Notes under the pieces: model-generated | Told to the model about the DNA's origin: nothing | The model's database searches: none | Seen by the model: only the letters and a program-made list of their open reading frames with translations | Source of the DNA: Oscillospiraceae bacterium | GTDB taxonomy: Bacteria > Bacillota > Clostridia > Oscillospirales > Acutalibacteraceae | Assembly: GCA_029219165.1 (NCBI GenBank) | Contig: JAQXSW010000013.1 | Span: 1 to 64,000, forward strand | Length of the DNA: 64,000 bases | Direction: 5' to 3' | Made by a program: the position numbers and the translations under genes | Part shown: piece by piece, positions 8,220 through 15,161 of the stretch | Position numbering within the stretch: position 1 is the first letter of the stretch | How the letters are laid out: each line of letters starts with the position of its first letter

Positions 8220-8927
8220 TTATATTTTACTTTTCTCGGCATTGTCGTGGATTTTCCTTGCAATGTATAAAGCAGGGGTGTCCAGTAAACTTGTGAAAAC
8301 ATAAATTATGTATCCTGAGAATGCAATTGAAACAATTGTTTTAATATCATATATGCCCACGAAAGCCAAGAAATTAAATAGGAACGTGTTAATCAACTGG
8401 CTAATAAGTGTAGAGCCATTGTTTCTAAGCCATAAGAATTTCCTTTTGTCTCCGCTTTTCTTCTCTGTAAAGTTCCACCACTTATGGTATAGCCATACGT
8501 CAAACAACTGGCTGATGAGGTAAACCATAAGAGAAGCTATAATTATTCTTGGTGTGTTTCCAAAAACCGTTGAAATGGATTCATGAGCCCAATCTGTTTC
8601 GGCCGGCTTATAGAGGAGCCAACTTTGGGAAAGAACAAGGAAAAACACGGACGAAAATACGCCTAGAATAACGGATTTGTTTGCATATTTTTTGCCTTCA
8701 CATTCTGACAAAATGTCAGTTATAAGAAATGTTACGGCAAACAAAACATTTCCCAGTGTTTGTTCCATACTGAAGGCGTCAACTATAATAACGACCTCAA
8801 TGTTTGCAAGCACTGTTGCAAGGGCGGAAATAACAAACAGTCCTGTTTTTCCAAAGAGTTTGTACCCCAGCATTGCCATTCCAAAGATGAACACAACTGA
8901 GCCGAGCAGTAGTAATTCGTTAATCAT
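8220..8927 (-). CDS. Queuosine precursor transporter (YhhQ/VUT family)
   Basis: This 235-residue polytopic membrane protein has the YhhQ (PF02592, TIGR00697) pattern. It shows about six hydrophobic helices, the segment NVLFAVTFLITDILSECEGKKYA, a central QLFDVWLYHKW block, and NNGSTLISQLINTFLF near the end. Family members take up the 7-deazaguanine precursors preQ0 or preQ1, or queuine, for queuosine in tRNA. A preQ1-type riboswitch candidate overlaps its ribosome binding site at 8937-8989, which supports this role over a generic vitamin transporter. The ATG at 8927 follows GGAGA with 9-10 bases between them. Confidence 0.9.
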   Translation of the reverse strand: MINELLLLGSVVFIFGMAMLGYKLFGKTGLFVISALATVLANIEVVIIVDAFSMEQTLGNVLFAVTFLITDILSECEGKKYANKSVILGVFSSVFFLVLSQSWLLYKPAETDWAHESISTVFGNTPRIIIASLMVYLISQLFDVWLYHKWWNFTEKKSGDKRKFLWLRNNGSTLISQLINTFLFNFLAFVGIYDIKTIVSIAFSGYIIYVFTSLLDTPALYIARKIHDNAEKSKI

Positions 8928-8936
8928 ATTCTTTTG

Positions 8937-8994
8937 TCTCCTTAGTTTTGATTGTGTAAATTACACAGGCAGGATGGTTTCGAACTGCCCTGCT
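8937..8994 (-). promoter_or_regulatory. Candidate preQ1-I riboswitch
   Basis: On the minus strand a GGCAG/CTGCC stem (8989-8985 with 8972-8968) closes a 12-nt loop TTCGAAACCATC. Further downstream an A-rich tail AAAACTAAGGAG (8949-8938) merges with the ribosome binding site. The stem-loop size, the loop beginning TTC and ending CATC, and the tail AAAACTAAGG all match what is known of the class I preQ1 aptamer. The unusual part is a hairpin (TGTGTAA with TTACACA, 8967-8954) between stem and tail. Binding would hide the Shine-Dalgarno sequence, so translational control is inferred. Confidence 0.6.
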
Positions 8995-9047
8995 TTTTAA
9001 AAGCGATGTAATTATACAATACCAAGGAGACTCTTATCAAGAAAAAT

Positions 9048-9077
9048 AAAAGGACCAGACAAAAATCTGATCCTTTT
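9048..9077 (-). terminator. Terminator of tRNA-Ser(GCT)
   Basis: The stem AAAGGATCAGA/TCTGGTCCTTT, with one G-T pair, begins just after the tRNA CCA end. A T-rich run follows on the minus strand. Confidence 0.85.
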
Positions 9078-9079
9078 CT

Positions 9080-9170
9080 TGGCGGAGAAAGAGGGATTTG
9101 AACCCTCGCTGCCATTACTGACACTACTCCCTTAGCAGGGGAGCCCCTTCGGCCTCTTGGGTATTTCTCC
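9080..9170 (-). tRNA. tRNA-Ser(GCT)
   Basis: This 91-nt class II tRNA has the acceptor stem GGAGAAA/TTTCTCC, discriminator G and an encoded CCA. The anticodon loop CTGCTAA reads GCT. It has the long serine variable arm and the T arm GAGGG-TTCAAAT-CCCTC. It decodes AGC and AGU. Confidence 0.97.
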
Positions 9171-9209
9171 GTATGCCAAAATGCTTTTTCCTATTGAGTT
9201 GCGAAGGTT

Positions 9210-9238
9210 ATTATAACAATATGATATTAAAAAGTCAA
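9210..9238 (-). promoter_or_regulatory. Promoter of tRNA-Ser(GCT)
   Basis: On the minus strand TTGACT (9238-9233) and TATAAT (9215-9210) are separated by 17 bp, about 40 bp upstream of the tRNA. Confidence 0.85.
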
Positions 9239-9267
9239 TAATGTTATTCGCTTTATAATATTTGTGC

Positions 9268-9273
9268 TATAAT
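9268..9273 (+). promoter_or_regulatory. Extended -10 promoter of the M20 peptidase pair
   Basis: TATAAT at 9268-9273 is preceded by TGC, giving an extended -10 element. No good -35 box is visible. It lies 31 bases upstream of the next start codon. Confidence 0.5.
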
Positions 9274-9304
9274 ATACACATAACATTAAGGAGGGCGGCA
9301 AAAA

Positions 9305-9592
9305 ATGGATTTTTATGAGCTTAAAAATAAGGATTTAAGTCGGGAATTTAGGCAGTTTCATAAAACAACGTACGGAAAAATAGTATTTGCTCTTGGATAT
9401 TCAATTCCGGGACTATTTATGCTTTTAACCATCGTTCTATTTGTTCTTTCAAAGACTTTGCTCATAGGAACAGTTCTGATTCCGTTCGTCTTTATTGGAC
9501 TCATTTTAACACTTATATCTTTCATTTTGGGAACAAGGTATTTTTATCATGAATTCAGAGAATACTATTTTAAAAGAGGCGAAAACAAATGA
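9305..9592 (+). CDS. Small two-helix membrane protein
   Basis: This 95-residue protein has a charged N-terminus, two hydrophobic helices (about residues 28-50 and 55-76) and a basic C-terminus. I do not recognise a family. AGGAGGG lies upstream of the ATG. Its stop codon overlaps the start of the M20 peptidase gene by four bases (ATGA), so the two are translationally coupled. A membrane-partner role for the peptidase is possible but not shown. Confidence 0.75.
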   Translation: MDFYELKNKDLSREFRQFHKTTYGKIVFALGYSIPGLFMLLTIVLFVLSKTLLIGTVLIPFVFIGLILTLISFILGTRYFYHEFREYYFKRGENK

Positions 9593-10947
9593 TAGAAAAA
9601 GTAAACAGAGAAAGAGTCGCTGAAAAACTTTCAAAGGCGATTCAATTTAAGACTGTTTCTCATTTAAATGAGGAAGAAACCGATTGGAATGAATTCGAAA
9701 AGTTTTACGAGTTTCTAAAAGAGGCTTTTCCTAATATACAAAAGACTCTTTCTGTGGAACATATAGGAAGAGCGGGTCTTTTGTATTTTTGGGAAGGCTC
9801 TGATAAGACTCTTGATCCAATTGCATTTCTGTCACATCAGGACGTTGTTCCTGTAACTACGGGTACTGAAAAGGAGTGGAAATATCCACCTTTTGAAGGA
9901 CATAATGACGGTGAATACATTTGGGGCCGTGGCGCTATTGATATGAAAAATCAATTGGTTGCCGTAATGGAGAGTATAGAGACTCTTATTGAAGAGGGAT
10001 ATACACCAAAAAGGTCGGTGTATATATGCTTTGGCTACAATGAGGAACTGATGATAGACGATGGAAATAGCGCCACTATGATAGCTGAACACCTAATGCG
10101 TAAAGGTGTTCACCTTGACAGCATAATTGATGAAGGCGGTGCAATGATTCCAATAAAAATCCCCGGCGTAATAGACACAGTACTTGCCGGAGTCGGAATT
10201 GGTGAAAAAGGTTACGCAGACTACAGAGTTACCGTGTCTGCAAAGGGTGGTCACTCATCTGCACCGCCAAAACACACCGCCATTGGTGTCCTTGCAAGAA
10301 AAATTGAAAATCTGGAAAACCACCCATTCCCGGAGGAGGTTCCTGAATACTTTGTTGAACTCCTTTCGCTGGTTGGAGAACGTGTGTCTTTCCCACTTAA
10401 CCAGATTTTCAAAATTCTGCCAAAGTTCAAAAAGCCAATGGGCAAACTTATGACACTAGTTCCAAACGGTGCAACTTTTGTAAGAACATGTCAAGCTGTT
10501 ACAATGTGTGAGGGCTCTCCTGCAGCAAATGTTCTTCCACAGCGTGCCAGTGCAACTATAAATTTTAGAATGGTTCAAGGAACCACTTTAAAAGACGTTG
10601 AGAATAAAATAAAGAAATATATGAGTGGTAAGAATACCACAGTTGAACTTGTAAAAGGTCATGAGGCAAGCAAACTTTCATCAACAAACTCAGCCGCATT
10701 TAACACAATTAGAGAAGTGGCAAAAGAAATAGACAGTAAAATAACTGTAAGTCCATTTATGGTAATGGGTGGCACAGATGCATATCACTATCAATGTGTC
10801 TGTGAAAATATATATAGATTCTCTCCATTTGCTGTTCCTGTTGATGTAATGACAACAGCTCACTCAACCAATGAACGCGTACCAATAGACGCTTTAGTGC
10901 AAGCAACCGCTTTCTTCAAGTCATATATTAAAAAGATGACCGAATAA
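9589..10947 (+). CDS. M20 family metallopeptidase (PM20D1/CPS1-like)
   Basis: This 452-residue di-zinc hydrolase has the M20 signature. LSHQDVVPV supplies His83 and catalytic Asp85. GRGAIDMK supplies bridging Asp118, NEEL supplies Glu152/153, and a late TAHSTNER supplies the last His. The dimerisation lid lies roughly at residues 205-330. Its layout is closer to carboxypeptidase S and PM20D1 proteins, which hydrolyse or form N-acyl amino acids, than to PepT or DapE. There is no signal peptide, so it is probably cytoplasmic. The substrate cannot be named from sequence. Confidence 0.85.
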   Translation: MIEKVNRERVAEKLSKAIQFKTVSHLNEEETDWNEFEKFYEFLKEAFPNIQKTLSVEHIGRAGLLYFWEGSDKTLDPIAFLSHQDVVPVTTGTEKEWKYPPFEGHNDGEYIWGRGAIDMKNQLVAVMESIETLIEEGYTPKRSVYICFGYNEELMIDDGNSATMIAEHLMRKGVHLDSIIDEGGAMIPIKIPGVIDTVLAGVGIGEKGYADYRVTVSAKGGHSSAPPKHTAIGVLARKIENLENHPFPEEVPEYFVELLSLVGERVSFPLNQIFKILPKFKKPMGKLMTLVPNGATFVRTCQAVTMCEGSPAANVLPQRASATINFRMVQGTTLKDVENKIKKYMSGKNTTVELVKGHEASKLSSTNSAAFNTIREVAKEIDSKITVSPFMVMGGTDAYHYQCVCENIYRFSPFAVPVDVMTTAHSTNERVPIDALVQATAFFKSYIKKMTE

Positions 10948-10992
10948 AATGCGGGAAAACAAGTTAAGAAACAAGGAAATAAACAAAAAAAG

Positions 10993-11025
10993 AACCTCAG
11001 TTCCAAGGAACTGAGGTTTAGCTTT
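10993..11025. terminator. Bidirectional terminator between convergent genes
   Basis: A perfect 12-bp stem (AACCTCAGTTCC with its complement) has T-rich sequence on both sides. It serves the M20 gene and the opposing transporter gene. Confidence 0.85.
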
Positions 11026-12501
11026 TTAAGCACTCTTTCTTGCTTCAAGTTCTGCACATATTCTGTCAAATTCTGCTTCATCAAGTTTATAGTGTTTCTT
11101 GTAAAGTATATATGAAGCAAACATAAATATAAATGGAACAACAACGAGAAGAACAAGAAGACCGGTAACCTGTCCACTTTGTGCACTTTGAATTACGTTG
11201 TCAATAAGAGTAGCTTTTGCTTCATCAGTAATTTCTTTTGCGGCAGCTTGACTTTCATAATTTGAAATCTGCTTTGTGTAGTCTGTAACTCTGAAGATAA
11301 CATAACTGAGTGATGTAAGACCAACAACAATTGCAGAAGCAAGTTTTGTGAAGAATGGTCTGATTGAAGCAATGATTGCATCGTCACGGGAACCTGTCTT
11401 GTACTCGTTGTACTCAACGGTGTTGAGGATTGAGATCATCATAATGAGGTAGAATCCATATTGACCAAAGTTTGCAATCATGAATCCAATTGTAATAATC
11501 CAGAATTTAGCCATTGAGCCATGAGGAAGAGCCATGCCTGAAATGAACATCATAATATAGCCTACAACAGCTGCAATCATCATAATCTTCATAAGTGGCT
11601 TTCTATTGATCCTCTTTGAAATCATTGGATAGAAGACCATAAGGAATGCGGTTGCAACCATACCAATAGTAGAGAATGTTGAGTAAAGTCCACCTGAATA
11701 TCCAAATTCAAAGTAAATGTATGTAGAACCAAGACCACCGAGTGTTACGCCGTTACCAATCTGCTGAAGAAGGAAGATGAGTGAAATCCAAAGAAGTTGG
11801 TCATTTCCTGTAATTGTTTTAATAATCTTCTTAAAGCTAATTGGAGGAACTTCTTCTTTTTCATAAGAACGATCTTCCTGAACTCCAAATATTGTAATTG
11901 CAAGGAAGAGCGGGGCAGAAATTGCAATGGCTAAAGCAATATAACCATATGCTGTAATTGCGCTTCCGCCAAGGGCACTTCCACCTGCTGTAAGAACAGG
12001 AAGAAGTATTGTAAGAAGTGTGCCGCCAATACCGGCAAAGAGGTTTGTGCGTGAAGTGAACTTGTCTCTTGTGTTAGGATCTGTTCCAAGAGATGGAATC
12101 ATGCCCCAGTAAGAAATGTCATGCATTGTGTAGGTTATGCTATAAAGGAAGTAGCAAATACCGAAGAGCCAAACGAAACTCCAGCCACGCAGCGATGTAT
12201 TAAACATAAGATATACAACTATTGAAGTAGATAAAATACCTATTACAAGCCATGGCTTGAATTTACCCCATTTTGTTCTGGTACGGTCAACAATGTTACC
12301 CATAATAGGGTCATTTAAAGCGTCAAACACACGCATTGCAATCATAATTCCGGTAATTGCAGCAAGCTGTGGTGCTGTAGGACCTACTGCGAACAAAATA
12401 AAGGTGAGAAGATAGTTTGTGACAAGGGAATAAACCATGTCGCGACCTACTGTTCCAACGGGGAAGCAAAGTAGGTTCTTTTTTGTGGTTTTCTCGTCCA
12501 T
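11026..12501 (-). CDS. GPH-family sugar-type symporter (MFS)
   Basis: This 491-residue protein has about 12 membrane helices and the hallmarks of the glycoside-pentoside-hexuronide:cation symporter family (MelB-like). These are an early DALNDPIMGNIVDRTRTKWGKFKPWL loop region, DISYWGMIPSL and a C-terminal cytoplasmic tail. Family members import sugars or sugar conjugates with Na+ or H+. No glycoside hydrolase lies beside it, so the substrate is unknown. Its start follows AAGGAGTTG. It is transcribed divergently from the phosphatase gene across a 150-bp regulatory region. Confidence 0.88.
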   Translation of the reverse strand: MDEKTTKKNLLCFPVGTVGRDMVYSLVTNYLLTFILFAVGPTAPQLAAITGIMIAMRVFDALNDPIMGNIVDRTRTKWGKFKPWLVIGILSTSIVVYLMFNTSLRGWSFVWLFGICYFLYSITYTMHDISYWGMIPSLGTDPNTRDKFTSRTNLFAGIGGTLLTILLPVLTAGGSALGGSAITAYGYIALAIAISAPLFLAITIFGVQEDRSYEKEEVPPISFKKIIKTITGNDQLLWISLIFLLQQIGNGVTLGGLGSTYIYFEFGYSGGLYSTFSTIGMVATAFLMVFYPMISKRINRKPLMKIMMIAAVVGYIMMFISGMALPHGSMAKFWIITIGFMIANFGQYGFYLIMMISILNTVEYNEYKTGSRDDAIIASIRPFFTKLASAIVVGLTSLSYVIFRVTDYTKQISNYESQAAAKEITDEAKATLIDNVIQSAQSGQVTGLLVLLVVVPFIFMFASYILYKKHYKLDEAEFDRICAELEARKSA

Positions 12502-12602
12502 TAAGTCAACTCCTTAAAGTTATATAATAAATACCTCTTCTATTATAATTTATACATTACATTTTATAAAGTGCTATAAAGTCCAAAAATAACGGACAAA
12601 CT

Positions 12603-12631
12603 TTGACATAAACAACAAATGGACATATACT
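12603..12631 (+). promoter_or_regulatory. Promoter of the tyrosine phosphatase gene
   Basis: TTGACA (12603-12608) and TATACT (12626-12631) are separated by 17 bp. A GTCC-N9-GGAC inverted repeat at 12581-12597 lies just upstream. Confidence 0.88.
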
Positions 12632-12662
12632 CTATAAGAATAAAATACAAGCGGTGAAACAT

Positions 12663-13415
12663 ATGGATAGAAACTTACACATTAAAGGTGCAAAGAATAC
12701 TAGAGACTTCTATGGTATTAAAAACAAAGAGGGCAGAGTAATAAATACCCATAACTTTGTTAGATCTTGTGCACTTGATAAACTCACAAGAAAAGATATT
12801 CAGAAACTTGAGTTTCTTCAAACAGTAATTGATCTTAGAGACAATGACGAATACGAAGAAAAGCCAGACAAAAAGCTTCCAAACGCAAAGAACATAAACC
12901 TGCCTGCCTTTTCAGAAACCACCATTGGTGTTTCCATGAGTGAAAAAAGCATAGAAGCTCTTTATAACCTTCCAGACTTCAAAGACATATACAAAAGAAT
13001 GGTAACTGAAGAAGTCTGCGTTGAACATCTAAAAGAAATATTTAAAGTAATAACTACCACCGAAGGTCCAATCCTTTGGCACTGTTCAGAAGGCAAAGAC
13101 AGATGTGGTATTGTCTCCGCTCTCTTCCTTTCACTTCTTGATGTTTCCTATGAAGAAGTAATGAAAGACTACCTCTTAACTAACGACGTCCCATCTAAAA
13201 ACAAGTCCCGCTACTACAGACTTGTTCTCCTCCTTACTAGAGACAAGAAAAAAGCAGACCTAATTCTTCCAATGTTTGAAGCAAGAGAAGAATACCTCTC
13301 CGCAGCATTTACCGCCATTAATGAAACCTATGGTTCTGTAGACAATTTCTTAAAAGAAACTTTAGGTATTTCAGATGAAACAAAACAGAAGATGAAAGAT
13401 ATGTGTCTTGAATAA
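12663..13415 (+). CDS. Tyrosine/serine protein phosphatase family (PF13350-like)
   Basis: This 250-residue protein has the Y_phosphatase3 pattern. The N-terminal block is NTRDFYG, followed by FVRSCALDKL and VIDLRDNDEY. The catalytic CX5R loop is HCSEGKDR with Cys141 and Arg147. Relatives dephosphorylate phosphotyrosine, phosphoserine or phosphoinositides; the substrate here is unknown. The ATG at 12663 is chosen because GGTG lies six bases upstream; a GTG at 12654 is an alternative. It is a single-gene unit with its own promoter and terminator. Confidence 0.88.
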   Translation: MDRNLHIKGAKNTRDFYGIKNKEGRVINTHNFVRSCALDKLTRKDIQKLEFLQTVIDLRDNDEYEEKPDKKLPNAKNINLPAFSETTIGVSMSEKSIEALYNLPDFKDIYKRMVTEEVCVEHLKEIFKVITTTEGPILWHCSEGKDRCGIVSALFLSLLDVSYEEVMKDYLLTNDVPSKNKSRYYRLVLLLTRDKKKADLILPMFEAREEYLSAAFTAINETYGSVDNFLKETLGISDETKQKMKDMCLE

Positions 13416-13444
13416 AAAGAACCAGGAAGTAATTCCTGGTTCTT
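13411..13444 (+). terminator. Terminator, one of two identical copies
   Basis: The perfect 12-bp stem AAGAACCAGGAA with loop GTAA follows the phosphatase stop codon. The 34-nt segment including TAA is identical to 18658-18691 behind the TetR gene. Confidence 0.88.
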
Positions 13445-13467
13445 TGTTTATGTTTGATTTTATTTGT

Positions 13468-14223
13468 TTAGTCCTGTGTGCCTTTATACCAATGGAACCA
13501 TTTCCAAGAAGCAAAGAGAAGTGGTATGCCAAGGGCGTAGACGGTTATGAGACCAAGTTGACCGTTGAAGTTTATTAAGAGGAAGGCAAGGGCTGCTACA
13601 GCGTAAATTGCAAGAGGAGCAGCACTAAGGATTTTTGTGGATTTTTTAGCTTCTGTGAGGTTTGGAAGTTCTTCACGTCTGAGCTGGTAGCCGTGAACTA
13701 TGTATGAGACGAAGGCTACGAAGAACCAACCTACGAAGTTGTGGTATGGGACACCGAAGTATGCGCCACCGTCTTGCCATACCCACCAGCCGTTTTCAGC
13801 AGCAAAAGGATCTGCGTTAAGGTCAATTGTTGTTACAACAAGAGCGCCCATTATGGCACCAAAGATAATACGAGAATGGCTAAAGTTTGTTTGAACTGGA
13901 CTTCCGTCTAGTATGAGGTTTGTTATTGTGTACGCAAGGTAGAGAAGGAGAATCCAAAGGCAAACAAGTGCAACTGGTATTACATCAAGCTTTGGCCCCA
14001 TCATACTTGTGAAGTAGTATCTACCATAGATTATTCCTGTGTGTACACCAAATTCTTCAAGCGCATATGCAACAAGAATTCCTGCACCCACCATTTTAAG
14101 AGCGGGTTTCTTTCCCATCATTAGTGCGGCATGAAGAACAACAAGGAAAAGGAAAATGAGTCCTGCTGGCATTGCAACATAGGGAAGGATTTTATTTAAC
14201 ATTGTAACTACTGTTTCGAGCAT
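13468..14223 (-). CDS. CruF-like (DUF422, carotenoid biosynthesis-type) membrane protein
   Basis: This 251-residue protein has about seven hydrophobic helices. It has the DUF422 (PF04240) conserved residues: EEFGVHTGIIYGRYYFTS, then DLNADPFAAENGWWVW, then GAYFGVPYHNFVGWF. Some relatives are carotenoid 1',2'-hydratases, but many DUF422 proteins occur where no carotenoid genes are known. No carotenoid gene is present in this window. It lies on the same strand as the SDR/reductase operon but beyond a terminator, so it may be read by partial read-through or from its own weak promoter. Confidence 0.78.
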   Translation of the reverse strand: MLETVVTMLNKILPYVAMPAGLIFLFLVVLHAALMMGKKPALKMVGAGILVAYALEEFGVHTGIIYGRYYFTSMMGPKLDVIPVALVCLWILLLYLAYTITNLILDGSPVQTNFSHSRIIFGAIMGALVVTTIDLNADPFAAENGWWVWQDGGAYFGVPYHNFVGWFFVAFVSYIVHGYQLRREELPNLTEAKKSTKILSAAPLAIYAVAALAFLLINFNGQLGLITVYALGIPLLFASWKWFHWYKGTQD

Positions 14224-14271
14224 TTTTATTACCTCCTATGTTTTATATGATATAGGATTTTTGAAAAAAGT

Positions 14272-14311
14272 AAAGGAGCCGTCGAATTGCATCGGCGGCT
14301 CCTTTTTTTTA
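14272..14311 (-). terminator. Terminator after the SDR gene
   Basis: The stem AAAGGAGCCG with its complement CGGCTCCTTT has T-rich flanks on both strands. It separates the SDR gene from the CruF-like gene. Confidence 0.8.
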
Positions 14312-14335
14312 GGATAAGAGGATAATATAAAAATA

Positions 14336-15133
14336 TCAGGTAATAATACCAGTCTTAATGAAGTCTTTGTAGCGGTCTGTTTCAATGTGTGAAGCATACC
14401 ACATTACACAAACATTTGGTAAGTACTTTGTTAAGTAGTAGTCACGATGTACCTTAAATGTTGGGAAGCAGATTGACTTGCCTCTACGTGCATCTCTAAT
14501 GCTCTTCTTAGCAACGTTCTCTGGAGTTGTTACACCAGGAAGTCTACCGATTGGTGGGAATTCGTCATCAGCAAATTCCATGAGTTCTGTTGCAACCCAA
14601 CCTGGGCAAGAACATGTTACTTTAATGCCTCTTGTCTTAAGCTCATACTCAAGACCCTTTGAGAAGAATCTGAGAGCAACCTTAGAAGCTGCATATGAGT
14701 TGTTTGATGGAAGAGGCTGGAAGCTAGCTGCAGAAGAAACATTGAGGATGTGGTCGCCCTTACCAATGAATGGGATAGAAGCGTAGCACATAGCCATGTT
14801 TCCTACACAGTTAGTACGGATTGTTGCAAGAAGTCTTGTAAGGTCAGCGCCCTTCTTGTAAAGAGCACGTGTACCAGCACAGTTGATGAGCCACTTAACT
14901 CTAGCATTCTTCTCTTCAAGAAGCTTTGCATAGTTGTTAACTTCGTCATCATTTGTGATGTCAACCTTTACAGGTACAACTTTGTCTCCAAATTCATCTC
15001 TAAGCTTCTGGAGCTTTGACTCTGTACGGCCAACAACCCATACTTCGTCAATTCCTTTTTCCTTAAGCATAAGCTTAAGGAATTCTACGCCGATGCCGCC
15101 AGCGGCACCTGTAATAACAGCAATGTTACTCAT
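14336..15133 (-). CDS. Short-chain dehydrogenase/reductase
   Basis: This 265-residue SDR has the N-terminal cofactor motif TGAAGGIG, the NCAG motif, the Ser of NVSSAASF and the catalytic YAASK. It is a classical NAD(P)-dependent oxidoreductase of hydroxyl or keto groups. It follows the Old Yellow Enzyme-type reductase by 28 bases on the same strand and should be part of the TetR-controlled operon. Acting on the same substrate as the reductase is inferred from that position. The C-terminal 60 residues (KSICFPTFKVHRDYYLTKYL) may set substrate specificity. Confidence 0.92.
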   Translation of the reverse strand: MSNIAVITGAAGGIGVEFLKLMLKEKGIDEVWVVGRTESKLQKLRDEFGDKVVPVKVDITNDDEVNNYAKLLEEKNARVKWLINCAGTRALYKKGADLTRLLATIRTNCVGNMAMCYASIPFIGKGDHILNVSSAASFQPLPSNNSYAASKVALRFFSKGLEYELKTRGIKVTCSCPGWVATELMEFADDEFPPIGRLPGVTTPENVAKKSIRDARRGKSICFPTFKVHRDYYLTKYLPNVCVMWYASHIETDRYKDFIKTGIIT

Positions 15134-15161
15134 TTTTTATTCCTCCATAAAATAATATATT

